Part shown: positions 22,531 to 35,040 of the stretch, piece after piece
Layout of the letters: every line of letters starts with the position of its first letter
Numbering within the stretch: the stretch's first letter is position 1
From: Babesia bovis T2Bo
Lineage: Eukaryota > Apicomplexa > Aconoidasida > Piroplasmida > Babesiidae
Length of the DNA: 64,000 bases
NCBI RefSeq assembly: GCF_000165395.2
Contig: NC_010575.1
Location: 791,001 to 855,000, forward strand
Direction: 5' to 3'
Made by a program: the position numbers and the translations under genes
Notes under the pieces: generated by a model
Databases searched by the model: none
Seen by the model: the letters and a program-made list of their open reading frames with translations, nothing else
Told to the model about the DNA's origin: nothing

Positions 22531-24322
22531 TCAGTATTTTAAATCTTGCAGCAAGTCATCAGGCTTGTGTATGCGGGTATTGGCTCCTTTACCCGTTAAA
22601 ATCTCCCAGATATTCCGTCCAACTATCGACCTTTTTATTGCGTAATAATAGTCTGTGTTGCATGTGTTGAACAGATTAGCGTGTCCACCGTCACGAAACA
22701 GGTGTATGTTTACGTGTGATGGTAAAATCCCTTTGCTTAACTCATTGTGTAGCATTTCTGTGGTAGTTATGGGATCGCTTGAACCCTGCATAATATACAC
22801 TTTGGCACACGTTTCAGGATTCCGTAAGAATGTTTGAAGAGATAGCTTGTCGATGTGATGTCCATCTCTGTATGTTATATTAAAAACAAACAGCGGAAAT
22901 CCTACCCGTCTGCCGATAAAAGAAGCTGTTCAGTCAGCCACTTTACATAATCCGATGAGGCGTTAACTATGTGATCTCGTACATTGGCAACCGGAGATTC
23001 CATAATGATACGATCAACTGCTACTTTGCTTAAAATGTTAGAATCCATAGCTTTTATATATGGACAAGCAGATTCTACGGAATGATCGAGGTGGCCATTA
23101 TTGTGTTTGAACTTGGTTACAATTTCATTAAACAATAAGGCGCTTAACGAACTGATGGATTGTGTGTATAGACTGAGCTGGTCAACTCCTAATTCATTTT
23201 GAAGATACGCAGCTGCATCGTATATGTCCGTAACACCCTTCAAACCAATGTTTGTCTCAAACGACTTTCCAATATCATCGTGCAAATCCAGAATCAGTAT
23301 GTGGTGTGTGTCCAGACATCCCAACTGTATATAATTATCGTATAAATGGATGGCTATGAGCTTTGACGCCAACTTATGCCTACCTTGCTCAGCGTGTCAG
23401 CAAACTGCAAACAGGATTGCATATTTCCAAACCATCCATGAAGCAATATAAAGGCTTTATTGGTATTTGTACTTCTTGATCGTATGAGCCAACTTCGTAT
23501 TGGTTTTTTGCCAATAAAACTTGATGGAATATCCACCTGAAAAGCATAGTGCATCGGGTCAAAAAAAAATACCTTGCTGTATGGTAAGTTGAAGGTTTCA
23601 GGGGTAGCATCCACTGGAATACCCAATTTGCTGTAAGCATATAAATATCATAAGTTTTGCCTTACTTTGTTATATAACGATCATTAAGACGATTATTCAA
23701 CAAATTCCCTACACCTGATCCTAAGGGGCTTATTATGAAAAGGTGTAAGTATGATTGCGCCACTTTGTGCTTTAAATATTCTGCTAGATGGACGAATATC
23801 CGGCTCAGAAGGGTTTTGAATACATCCTCAAGTTTCTTTACTTCGGAGTAAATCTAACAGTAAAATGACAATTGTGTCATAAAAGTGTCAATATATGATC
23901 AATAATGGTATTTATAGTGCTCATCTAATATGTAATGTAGACAGCGGCCTACCTGGTCCTTAGCAACCTCATAGTCTGTATCGATGTCCTCTTCCTCAGG
24001 TATCCCCTCATCCGATATTGACGCAATCATTGCCATCCGATCGGAATAAGCATTCAAATGTCGTGATCTCAATGATGTCTAATTAACGCAATGCAATTTG
24101 ATGTAGAGTGTATCTTACCTGTAGCGATGTTGGACATGATAAATAACGGTCCGATTGGTAATCTTTGCCAGAAACATTAATCGTAGCTAATGTCGGCTTA
24201 ATTGAATGCTGCAAACTGTTTGCGATAGTTGTACAGAGGAAGAAAACGATAGACATCATTTTGAAGACACGGGTTCCCACGCCCTTGAGGAAGGACGGTC
24301 TGCACACTGGCCGTGTCTTCAT
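22531..24322 (-). CDS. Alpha/beta hydrolase-fold protein with N-terminal signal-like segment
   Basis: I join six exons (24119-24322, 23953-24078, 23666-23853, 23384-23630, 22906-23324, 22531-22867) across introns of 40, 99, 35, 59 and 38 nt, giving 506 aa. Residues 24-40 are hydrophobic (MMSIVFFLCTTIANSL), a likely signal or anchor. The hydrolase core has the oxyanion region FILLHGWFGNM, strand ILILDLHDD, a late aspartate in MQGSSDP and a histidine in DGGHANLF. The nucleophile elbow appears as YTQSISS, lacking the glycines of GxSxG, so activity is uncertain. For the fourth intron a 23-nt alternative exists; I prefer the better TATATACAG acceptor, which gives normal family spacing. Substrate unknown. 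Confidence 0.72.
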
Positions 24323-27300
24323 CCTTATTCGATTTGTAAGATTCCACACATCTCCTATATTTAAATTGTAGGATTTGATGTGCTACTTAATTTGTTTCTT
24401 ATTGATATGCGACGAAGGTAATAAACCTTCAAGCTCAATGAGGTTACACCGTGTTGTCAGGCAAATGGATAAGTTCAATATTTTTAATATTGTTTTTGTA
24501 TATGTGATTATATATTTATCAGAGTATAAATGCTGTTTAAAATCTCAAAATGGTGTTACATTCCTCACGTGCTTCACCGGGAATTTCGTATCATTTTATT
24601 ATATGTTTTGGCGTATAGCTCTTACATTATATCTGCGGTGCTGACACTTATAATCCATTTTGGTAGAAGATGTTTACATTATGTTCAGGATAAAAGTATG
24701 TGTTATGTCATATATTATTCCATTTCATTTTGATAAATGACTCCTTTGGAGTGACGGAATGCGCGTTTGTCTAATTTTATAATAAAATAATTATCATCCG
24801 TCAAATTTAGTTGTAATGATGAGTTTGTCAAGCCGTAGTAACTATTGCACCCGAAGATGTTTAACATAAATCTGTTTAAACGTGACATGTCATATGGAAA
24901 AATGAAGAGAGTAATCGTCATTTAATAACACAGAGCCATCTAAGGCTTATCATTGATGATATAAAGCATTGGCAATATGGAATTCGTGTTTCTAAGCCTG
25001 ATTGGGCTTAGTTATAGTTACCACTGCCAATAAAACTCAAAATCACTTTAAGTATCCCTGAGGTCTAAATATTATTACCATAATAAGGCATAACTCTATT
25101 TATTTCAATGTGAGCAACCAAAAAATCTCTCATATAAACTCATGTTTCTTATGGTGTACAAAGTAATATATGTAGCTATAAATTACTTTCTAAAGTGATA
25201 CTATAATGTATGTAACAGTCATTTCAGTTCTTAATAAGATCATATGCCTTTGGCGATGATTTTAAATACGGTAGTGTTCACCAGGAGATACCCAATAGTG
25301 TAAAGTAATATGCCGTTATATAAATAGACTAGTATACCTTTTAGGTATGTTACTAAATTCAATATAGTGTTGTAATAAGTGAGGTTTGCGGCTACAACAT
25401 GACGTGCAGAGAGTTTGTAACCTTAACATGTATTTATAAATCAATATGTTTTGTTAAGGCACTCTTTTTATAAAAGTAGATTCTGCAAATGTGGAATGCA
25501 GTCATGTGAATCAGGTTTATCTGACCAACATTATACTTTGTATCTACGTAATGGTATGTGGATAACATCTGCATGCTTTCTTGAAGTTTCATGGTAACAT
25601 TTCTATGACATGCTTGGTAAATACGAAGTTAATTACAAACCTACATACGACTCTACATATGTATGGTACAAATCGCTGACTTGTGAATAGTCAACGATAT
25701 TTTCCTAATTTTAATAATATGCCATATGCGTTTCCATTGTTGTTACCTGCAAAATCGGTAGGCTTCAAACAATTTTTTCGTATCTTATATATTCCTATGT
25801 ACTAACTCAATGCATTAAATTCAATGGTAAAGTTAATCACGCATAAGAACCATATGATGTATGGTAAAAGAACACTAGATTAAAGGGGATGAACACGACC
25901 CCATATTTGATTTTTATTATCTTTAAAACCACTTTATGTGTCAATAAAATGTACCCAATATTGCCCGACATTTTGTAATGTATATTTATTGCAACAGTGC
26001 TGCCACCATAATGTTTGCACCACATAATGTGGTGAAAAGCACCTCTATTGATTCGTATATAAATAACACGAAATCAAAATTCAATTGTAAGACTTTTCTT
26101 GGCAACATATCTATAATTGATTGCTGTGGTTTCAAATTGAATATGTTTTAAAATGTTGGGCAGTATGGCATATCAAGTCATACGCTGGCTATGCCATATA
26201 AGCTGAATAACAGAGACTTCAATCGTTCTTCCAAAACGTTAGAGTCATTCGTATTACCTATCTCAACATGCTAATCTCTGTTGTACGATTGTTGCCCAAA
26301 TAATATGGAAAGGTCAGATTATCTATTACCTGCATCAACCCAACGTCCGATAATTGTTACGTGGAACAGCATTTTGTTTACTTCACCCTAATGAAACGAT
26401 ATCTTTGTATCTTAGCATGCAGTGAAATGATGCATTTTTATCATTTCATAAATTTATTCTTCATGTTTTATCAATATACTCTGTAGTGGTGTTATTTCGA
26501 AAGTCGCAATGTTGCATGTATTAGATTTTTTTAAAATAGTGAAATCATGTGATAGATCTAATGATGCTTTACATATGTAGGGGAAATTCGGAGATTGTGA
26601 AACCACAGTCCCATGTGAACTACATGACAATCATGTATGATATTTGACATTAAAAGTGGACTTCTTACAACATCACCATTTAATATAATATCTCTCTTTT
26701 ATGTAGACTACATAATATGATATTTTTCGTAACCACTTTGACAAAGTAATAGGACAGCACTAACGATTTCTACATCATCGTTGTGGTGGAAGATCTAACA
26801 AAGTTTCTAGAGCCATATACCAACTCTGACTTTTACATATAATCTAGTATATTGCAAACATGCTTTCATGTTGACTTTTATATTGGGATGTTCAAAGGGT
26901 ACTTTCCCGCCATTCCTAGTGATACTTCTCCAGGTACTAAGTATAACCTTTTGATGCATTTGCCATTAAATATGATTTCACAAACTCATCGTGAAAAATA
27001 AATGCATATACTGGTCCTATAACACTGTTTATTTACGATTGAGGAACTTCTACAGGTTTCTCTCAGGTTCGTAATAAATAATGGTGGATTAATTTTTCAC
27101 TACATATAATCGTTAAGCCAAACAATCTGTTTGCATAGATATGTTTTGACAATTTTAGATTTTATTAATGCATATCTATCATACGGATTCCGTTATTTAA
27201 CGTTCGAGTTGATGTTCTAGTTACTACCACTACAAAGTGCGAATATATGTAAATTCGATATAAAATGTATATACATTAATATATTGCATCACAAAATCTA

Positions 27301-27401
27301 TCTTAATACTCGTCTGGTATACATTCTTGCCATTGTCGGCTAATTAAAAAGACTATAAAACGACTATTGTTATTGGAAATGGAGTTGAGACGACAAATAT
27401 C
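24323..27401. other. Long gene-free AT-rich region (about 3.1 kb)
   Basis: This is the longest non-coding stretch in the window. All six frames are closed into short pieces; the longest are under 90 codons and look random. I see no tRNA, tandem array or transposon feature. Base composition is AT-rich but not extreme. It may hold long untranslated regions, a non-coding RNA, a decayed gene or a chromosomal element. Confidence 0.5.
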
Positions 27402-29971
27402 TTATTCTATAAAGGCAATATTTGACAACTGATTGCCAATGTTTTTGCGGTGTTCTTCACCCTTTGCAAATAATGCCGATTCTAACTTAGCCAGACTATT
27501 ATCATGTTCCTTTATTTGCTGTTCCAGGGCCATAAAAGTAGGTTCCATTTTCATTATTTCTTTCGATTGACGAAATGAACATTCTATTTGTGCTAATTTA
27601 AAATAGTAAGCAAAGTCAAATATTCCATCATTAGCAACTGGAGAAATCCCAATATTTGTTTGAGGTACATGTGGTGGTGCTTCTCTAATTTCACCTTCAT
27701 TCACTAAATTACTCATTTGTATATAATCAAACAGTTCCAATTCATCTATATCCAATGGAATAGGCCCATTTCGTTTAGCATGAGATGGACTTCCCATCAC
27801 ATTTACCGGAATTACAGGTGGTTCTTCCAGTTGAATCCAAGCCGAAAGACTGGCAAAATATATATTGGGATCGTATTTATCTGCTTCATCAAACAAGTGT
27901 AGCATATTTTTGATTACGCCTGTGTACTATCATGTTATGGGAATCTTTCTTACTCTTCGTTTTGTTATTGTTCACCTTAGAGAAACCCTTCTATAAGGTT
28001 TTTGATAATGTCGGTCGAATATATAAACTCACCTCTAACTCAGCTTGATTCAATATACTGCTTAGAAAGCTATGAAAACTTTTTTTACTTTTGCCTGACA
28101 AATAGGGTTATACTAATGGGTTTAAAAAACATACTTGCTGTCAATGAACTGCGATACTTCGAAAAATTTGAATTCGTCTGTCTTAAAAAATCCATTGCGC
28201 ATCGTTTTGCACTATTATCTTTTAGTTCTTCTTCTTCGACAAAATTGTCTGTGGCTATGCCCTCTACGATAAAACTTTTTAGCATATTTACATTTTCCTT
28301 AATTTTCTTAGGAACAATAACCAATGCGATACTCCCTCCTGCAAACGTAAGATATGAAGCATCTAATCTGTTACACTTACGTGCACTGTGGACGTTGCTT
28401 GTGGGAGTTCTAGCCGTAGAATCAGGATTAAACATTTGCACCATTTTCAATCCCGATTCAAATAAATATGTCCTTTTAATTTCATTTTCCAAGGATTTCT
28501 TGATCATTCTAAGCAGTGATAAATGCCTCTCAAATGACTCTTTTCGACAAATCAAAACCCATTCGGCAGGGGTAGGTTTACCCAGTGTATGGATGTTGCT
28601 TGAATGACTTGTTTTAACTTGCTCATACAGTTTTTTATGAGCTTGCTTATCATAATCCTTTTGATTTTCTGATAGACGTGTGAAACTTTTCAGCCTTTCT
28701 ATATCCCCCTGTTCTACGCTCTGTGCTAAACGTTTCAATCTAGATTGCATTTGAACAATAAAGTTGCTAAGTTGACCAATTTCGGTTAGTACAACATTTA
28801 TTTGACTATTAGAGTTATTGCAATCAACATTAAGCACTCCTTTTCTATTTGCTGCTGATTTTCGATTATGTTGCACCATATTCGCCACTTTGCCTTTTTC
28901 TTGCAGATCTACATTTAAAACTACTTGCTCTATGTCATCCATGAGATGGTTGAATATATTCTGATCTTGGCTTTGCCCAATTATAATCCTAAGGAGTTCA
29001 GAATCGAATGTTTCAGCATCTTTTGATCTACAAAACAATTCTGCCTTTGCTTTTAGATCTTTAGCAGTATGAGATATAATTTTTGATATATCATCTAATA
29101 ATGAATTCTTATGTGCTGCACAATCCTTTGCTTCTATGCATGAGCCCTTGTTCTGCAAAGGATGCCTCCATGTTTGCTGTGATTTTGCATTACGTATAGA
29201 AGACATACATTTAGACACCTTTGCACTAAAATTAGACAATTCATTATCCATCGTATCACACGGAACATGTTGTTTGGTTTCTTTGAGCACGATTGGAGTA
29301 AGGCTTTTGCTATGTAGATATGACATACCACATGCGAATTTCCTTTGTCTCAGTGTAGCATTCGATGCTGATGGCGTATCAAAAGAAATCTTATCATCAT
29401 AACCAATATTTTGATTGTCCCATAAGGATTGGAGCTGCTCTAGCAAAGCATCATTATCAATCATCTCAGCATATTTTTGTCGATTTAAATCATTCAATTC
29501 TTGAACAATTGAGTTAATAATACAGTTTGTAAATTTCCATTGTATTGGGCATCTTTTTTCCAATCTATCGAACCATTGCTGCTTTGATATCAAGAAAAGG
29601 AATGCTAAAAACAGCTCACGGGGTTCTTGTATTTCGTCTAATGTAATTTTAGATATACGAGGATATTCTAGCTGTTCGAGAGTCGAATATGTTAATATGT
29701 TTAGAGCATCGTGGATATGGCATTGCGTTTCACCGTTGAGAGATTCTATTATAACCCTCAACTTTTCATTTTCAAGCTTTATATCATCCATCCCATTGAT
29801 AAAATATCTATGGTTATTAAAATGACTTGCCAAACATAAACCGATAATCAGTTGGTGTAATGGTCGAAGCAATGTTTGCCCCCCTCTGAGGATATCAGTT
29901 TCCTCGGGAACCTCGACATCTGTCAGTCCCAATAAGTCTTTAATCTCGATTACAATATCTGTCAATGTCAT
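27402..29971 (-). CDS. Large coiled-coil protein, weakly TEDC1-like
   Basis: Four exons (28135-29971, 28033-28094, 27954-27990, 27402-27919), joined across introns of 40, 42 and 34 nt, give 817 aa. The N-terminal 200 residues are helical and include EPRELFLAFLFLISKQQWF, which with the preceding YPRIS resembles the N-terminal domain of tubulin epsilon and delta complex protein 1. The middle and C-terminus are rich in coiled-coil heptads (for example LSNFIVQMQSRLKRLAQSVE). TEDC1 acts in centriole stability in animals. The resemblance is weak and from memory, so the name is a hypothesis; the gene model is well supported by frame continuity. Confidence 0.6.
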
Positions 29972-30882
29972 TTTACCATTTTATAACATTATCACAATAG
30001 GAAAGAGTAGCGTCACTACGACAAAATCTTTAGTTAAACAAATGTTCAAAAGTGACGTCTTATTGACGTTAAAGTGCTTACTATACATCTAAAAATCTAT
30101 AGCCTACATACCACGTGGCTCAAAATACAAGAAAACTCTTCGATGAAAATTCACAATGGTATTCAGCAACGGTGTTGGCTACTTGCACGTAGAAGTTCGA
30201 ATATGGGTCAACAAGACGGTTCAAGATAAAAATACAAGTTCGAAAGAATGAAAACATTCTGGCCCAGAGAGAAGACCTTTTGAGAATTATTTTGGTACTA
30301 TTAATAAAGATAGCTGTTAGCATTATCAAAAGTAAGGTTGAACAATGTAATATGGCGTTGATAACGAATATGATCTCTTTTAACACGTCGAATAATGCGA
30401 TACAATGTATATGAACATTATGAAGCTACGTTGTAATAGCATCGCGGCACATAATGTTAATTGGACGTAAGGATGCCGCGGCGCTGATTATCCAAATCAT
30501 CTCAAAGTAAAGAATTAGCAAAGCCAATTTGACCACTGCTGTAACACACTAAAATGCCACGTTTATTTATATTAAAAAATATCCAGACAAAATGCAGACA
30601 GTCAACATTACATGTATACGCATTAATACCGATGTAATATTTCATTCTACAACTAATTTTCTAATTTCGGATGAATTCCAACAGAAAGCTACCTTATTAT
30701 TTTACTATGGACAAGCAAATGCCAATATTCACAATACAAGGGTGGGGTCGGGCTGCGTAAGTGTTGTCTGTACTGTTTCTCCCTTTGAAGTGTATCGTCC
30801 GACGTTGACGTTGTATTCGTCTGGAAGGTGATACATCGTCTCCGTCTCATTAATGTAGTTATATTCCACATTGCATAATTAA
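29972..30882. other. Divergent intergenic region
   Basis: About 910 bases lie between the leftward coiled-coil gene and the rightward surface-antigen gene. Two short frames occur: 30120-30386 minus, hydrophobic and without an ATG, and 30592-30831 plus, 79 codons with an ATG. Neither resembles a known family, so I list no gene. Confidence 0.4.
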
Positions 30883-32271
30883 ATGGCTACCTACCGTAAT
30901 GTTAGAAGACTGACTGGTCTAATATGGGTTTGTTTGGCTGTCTTATGCCAATTACACGCTAATTTTACGTCTTGTAATAAGGATTTGGATAATGCTGCAC
31001 AGAAGTCTGAACTTTCTGCGAGTAATAATCTTTCCACCCCTGGAGAATTGCTTACACTGAAGGTATTGATCCAACGCGGTGAGCGACGGTACAACTACAT
31101 ATTGAAACAATGTGATAAAATCAAATCGCGCAAGTTATCCGATGACCAGAAACCAGATATCAAAGATCAATGTGACATTTTAAGCCAATTTTATGATGAT
31201 CTCGTAACGAAGTTGTACAAAGATCTTGAGAAAGCTGGTGTCTTGGTTGAAGATGACAACATCAACACTTATGACGTAGTGTATGACATTGATAACATAT
31301 GGGATCATATGCGTGACTCAGGAATTATTCTAGATAAAGATACGGTTAATCGTTTGATACATGACTACGACGAATTTTCGGACGGATGCCACGATCTTTT
31401 GGTCCGTATCATCAGACTCGCGCAGCATTACAAAGGGCAATTTCGCATTACATATCCAGAGTATGACATATCTCCCATTCGCGGCAATTCAAAAGGACCA
31501 GAATCACGGGAGCCTGTAAAACCAATCACGGATGAGAAGGAATCAGAGCCATCCCAGGAGGTAGACGGCCCTACTGAAGCCATTCAAACTCCTACAACGG
31601 CAAATCCCATTGCTGAAGCAACATCAGATGTTCCCAGTCCTGTTGAAATAAATGAATCAATTCCTGAATCCGAGGATGAACCAGCATCACCAATTGTAGT
31701 TGAACCTGTCGATGAGATATCTTCAGGTAATGTCATCGTCCATGAACCTACAGAACAAGCTGTCGTATCTATTCCTGAGGAAGTTCCAGCAACAGATTCC
31801 AACGTCCCCGAAATTGCTGCGGAAAACGATGTTCATCTCCCTTTAGAAACCGATGGCAATCAGGATGTGACTGTATCTGAAGTGTTACCAAATGAACAAG
31901 CTAGTGATATATCTGGCAATGGAGTGCGCGAGTCATTAACGTACAACATTGGTGGTAACACTGTCGTGAATACGGATGAGTCCGCGCCAAGCCATCGTGA
32001 TAAACAAATCCATATTGTGTTTGATGAATCAGAGTCGGCTAATACCATTTCCGGTACAATCAACAATACCTACGGTCATCCAGGTGATATGAATAATCTA
32101 CAAAGAGGTTGTGGCAGGATTGTTAGGGGTGGCATGTCCTCTGGTAATTTGGGGAGCAAACCCTCTAATGGCTGTGAAAACGATAGTAGGAATAACTCGT
32201 CAGGAGCATATGCTATTAGTTTTGCGGCTACTGTCATGGTATCCATTACACAGGTGTTGGTATGTTTGTAA
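30883..32271 (+). CDS. Predicted GPI-anchored surface antigen
   Basis: One exon encodes 462 aa. The N-terminus has a basic start and a hydrophobic core (LIWVCLAVLCQLHA), a signal peptide. Residues 30-200 form a compact charged helical region with five cysteines. Residues 205-340 are low-complexity, rich in Pro, Glu, Ser and Thr. The C-terminus ends in a small-residue site (NNSSGA) and a hydrophobic tail (YAISFAATVMVSITQVLVCL), the pattern of a GPI-attachment signal. GPI-anchored merozoite proteins are the main surface coat of Babesia. I cannot assign it to a named family such as MSA, GP45 or GASA. It has no introns. Confidence 0.78.
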   Translation: MATYRNVRRLTGLIWVCLAVLCQLHANFTSCNKDLDNAAQKSELSASNNLSTPGELLTLKVLIQRGERRYNYILKQCDKIKSRKLSDDQKPDIKDQCDILSQFYDDLVTKLYKDLEKAGVLVEDDNINTYDVVYDIDNIWDHMRDSGIILDKDTVNRLIHDYDEFSDGCHDLLVRIIRLAQHYKGQFRITYPEYDISPIRGNSKGPESREPVKPITDEKESEPSQEVDGPTEAIQTPTTANPIAEATSDVPSPVEINESIPESEDEPASPIVVEPVDEISSGNVIVHEPTEQAVVSIPEEVPATDSNVPEIAAENDVHLPLETDGNQDVTVSEVLPNEQASDISGNGVRESLTYNIGGNTVVNTDESAPSHRDKQIHIVFDESESANTISGTINNTYGHPGDMNNLQRGCGRIVRGGMSSGNLGSKPSNGCENDSRNNSSGAYAISFAATVMVSITQVLVCL

Positions 32272-32760
32272 TATACCTGCCATTTTACTCATATAATGAG
32301 GCTGACGAGACTGAATCCAAAAGTACCCTTCTTTACGGTACTAATTTTTATACGACCGACGTAACTTCTCACATGGTCGTTGTTTCCTGTCACTACATTT
32401 ACATAGCATCGGAGTAGGGACGGACATTACATTTTAATTTTAACATTTAGTCTCGTCAAAAAGCTAAAATAAGTTCCTTAACATGAGATATTGTGAGTGT
32501 GTACGCAACAGTGATGAAAAAGATGTACATTGCTACATAATATGTGAGACGGGGATACAACACATAAGACAGCTCTATGGTATACGTACAAGTATTGCTA
32601 CACCCAGATAGAAATGACGTACGTCTTTTGGCAACAATAGTTATCGTCAAAAGGTAAAAAATTTTACATATGTTTATTTACGGCATTAATTGGCCTATCC
32701 TTCTTGGCCCCACCGTCTCGGTATGTTCGTTGTTATATTAACATTCCATAACCTTGAACG
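32272..32760. other. Intergenic region
   Basis: About 490 bases between two rightward genes. No supported feature; it should hold the 3' UTR of the antigen gene and the eIF3l promoter. Confidence 0.35.
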
Positions 32761-34642
32761 ATGTCGTCGGAAGAGTTTACCCGTCAAATAAATGGTAGTG
32801 ATAGCCCTCAACGTGGTTTTGGAGGTCTTATCCCTCGTGAAACCGAGGTTGTAGATTTCCTTCTACGTTTTTGTGATGGGCTTCATCATCGCAATGCTGA
32901 GGTTGTCAAAGCATTATATGAACAGGAGTTAATTACCATAACAGAGAATCATTTTAAAACAACCAGATGGCCTTCAATCGCAGCAGTGGCTGGATTTTAC
33001 AGTCAAAGTGGCAGGTTACACAGTTTGATCATGGCTCTATATTCTGAGATATACTACCGTCACGTCTTTTATTTAGGTGACGTAACATTTGAAGATCGCT
33101 TAGATTCATGGGAAAAGTATTCTAAGTTGTTGGCCTACTTTATCGATGAACTCGAGAAGGGTGAGGGTTCGGACACACTTAACAGTTTGGTAATTCCTGC
33201 TTCTTGGGTGTGGGATATCTTAGATGAATTCGTCTACCAACTGCAGGAGTGTTGTAGATGGCGCAGCCGCATTAGCCGTAGCGATTCCAAAGCTCTTGTG
33301 AGTGATGCTAAGATTCATTCTATTTGGAAGGTCCCTACTGCCCTGGAGATGTTACAACGCCTTGCCAATAATACTGTCTTTCAGAATATGTCCCATCCAT
33401 CACAGAGGGTACGTTTAGCATTGTTATATATGATCGTATTATAAACGATGTTTGTTGTATCATAATGTTAACATTCACCTTATGTGTTGCGATATTTGCA
33501 TCGTATTATCTGTTAGATTTATTTTAAATGTGATATTATGATTCCATAAAATATTACACATTAGTATGCACCATTAACGATGCATTAGGATGGTCTTGAA
33601 GCTGCAGGTTTGAGTTTCCAGCTGGGCTACTTCGCTTCTATATCGCTTGTTCGTCTTCATGTCCTTTTGGGCGATTACCACACTTCTGTACGTACTGCTA
33701 CTAGTATCGAAATTTCAAGCAAATTCCTGTACTGGAAAGTGCCTTCATATTATGTTTCGCTGTTTTATCACTTAGGTTTTGCATATATGATGTTAAGGTT
33801 AGTGAAGCTGACGATTACTTTTCACAACTTCACAGGCGATACAGCGACTGCATTAAGGTACTATCGCAGATTCTTATATTTTTAACTAAGCAACGTACAT
33901 ATTTGGCTAGCCAGAGCTATCAGCAGGGTTCCATGGCTAAGCTGGCTGAAAAAATGTATCTCATGCTTATTTTATGTCACACGACTACGAAGATTCGCCT
34001 TGATGAAACAATATTACAGACTATAAAGGAACAATACGCGAATCGTTTCTACCAGTATGTTTGCGTGTTTACTGTGTCATGTCATGTAGGTTGCAAGGAG
34101 AGAACGAGGAGGCTTTTCGTGACGCCTTTCTGAAAAGTTGTCCCAAATTCATTGATGCTGCTAGTGGTAGCGGATCTACTACTGATGAGGAGTCGGACAT
34201 TACTGGTGGCTCCCTTAATGAGCCAGTGCAGCGTCAGTTGAATTTGTTTTTGAAGGAAATTGGTAATCAACGTCGTGTTGACGAGATTTACTCTTTCGCA
34301 AAACTATATCATAACATAAGCCTCGAAAAGTTGGCTGCACTTATGAAGCTTGGTGAAGACCGCGAGCTAGTTCGTTCATATGTTTTAAGTGTGAAGCACC
34401 AGACGAGGCAATTTGCAAATTCATCCAGCGGTGGCGACGTCATCCCTGGTACAGCGGAGGGTGACATTGATTTGTATATTGATCAAAACATCTTATACAT
34501 CAAGAGCAAGAGGAGCCAGAAGCTGTTTGTGGACTACTTTTTGCAACAAATTAACCGTTGCAAATATACGTTCCGTAATTTGCAATCAAAACGTGAAGAG
34601 CAGGTTCAAGGTAGAAAGGAAGCTGCTATTCAAGAAAGCTAA
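32761..34642 (+). CDS. EIF3L: Eukaryotic translation initiation factor 3 subunit L
   Basis: Four exons (32761-33408, 33589-33797, 33836-34054, 34090-34642), joined across introns of 180, 38 and 35 nt, give 542 aa, the usual eIF3l length. Family landmarks are [56 protein letters not shown], the CPKFID segment and the C-terminal PCI region ([20 protein letters not shown]). eIF3l is a peripheral subunit of eIF3, which organises the 43S pre-initiation complex. The splice sites give exact family continuity. Confidence 0.95.
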
Positions 34643-35040
34643 CACAATTTCAATATTATAAATTAGTTAATCGTATCATTAATTGCAGTTAGATGTTGGT
34701 GATCTTTTCATTACTTGTCTTCCATACATGAAGGGTCAAAGCTACAATTAGCTTCGACCTCGAGATCCATTAGCTCAATGGTTAGAGCATTGGTCTTATG
34801 AGCCAAAGGTTGTGGGTTCGAGCCCCACATGGATCACTTTACGTTCATGTCTACTTTGCCTTTAATAACGTTATTTAAGATGCCTATTTATACACATACA
34901 CTGTATAGATGTAGCCGCGTTTAACCGTGCGCTCAGGTTGGCATAATATAATGGCCTCCTCAGCACCGTGTTTCACCTATTACATAGCTATTAAACACTC
35001 TATTTATGTTCGATAGTAGTTAAAATGTTTTAATGATAGT
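34643..35040. other. Intergenic region with a tRNA gene
   Basis: About 400 bases between convergent genes. The only supported feature is the tRNA at 34764-34836. Confidence 0.5.
34764..34836 (+). tRNA. tRNA-Ile (anticodon UAU)
   Basis: A full cloverleaf of 73 nt can be drawn. It has a 7-bp acceptor stem (GATCCAT with ATGGATC), D stem GCTC/GAGC, anticodon stem TTGGT/GCCAA with one U-G pair, a 5-nt variable loop, T stem GTGGG/CCCAC with TTCGAGC loop, and discriminator A. The anticodon loop is CTTATGA, giving anticodon UAU for isoleucine AUA. Internal A box (TAGCTCAATGG) and B box (GGTTCGAGCCC) promoters are present. There is no intron and no encoded CCA. Position 37 is G where A is usual for such tRNAs. 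Confidence 0.88.

Noticed and set aside
23325..23383. 23-nt intron ending at GTCAAAG in the hydrolase gene
   Set aside because: The 59-nt alternative has a stronger acceptor and gives normal spacing between the first strand and ILILDLHDD.
28002..28607. 201-codon frame on the plus strand
   Set aside because: It lies antisense to the exons of the large coiled-coil gene, which has longer continuous coding and consistent splice sites; the plus frame resembles no family.
30120..30386. Hydrophobic minus-strand frame resembling a small membrane protein
   Set aside because: No ATG, an in-frame stop just upstream, and no convincing upstream exon.
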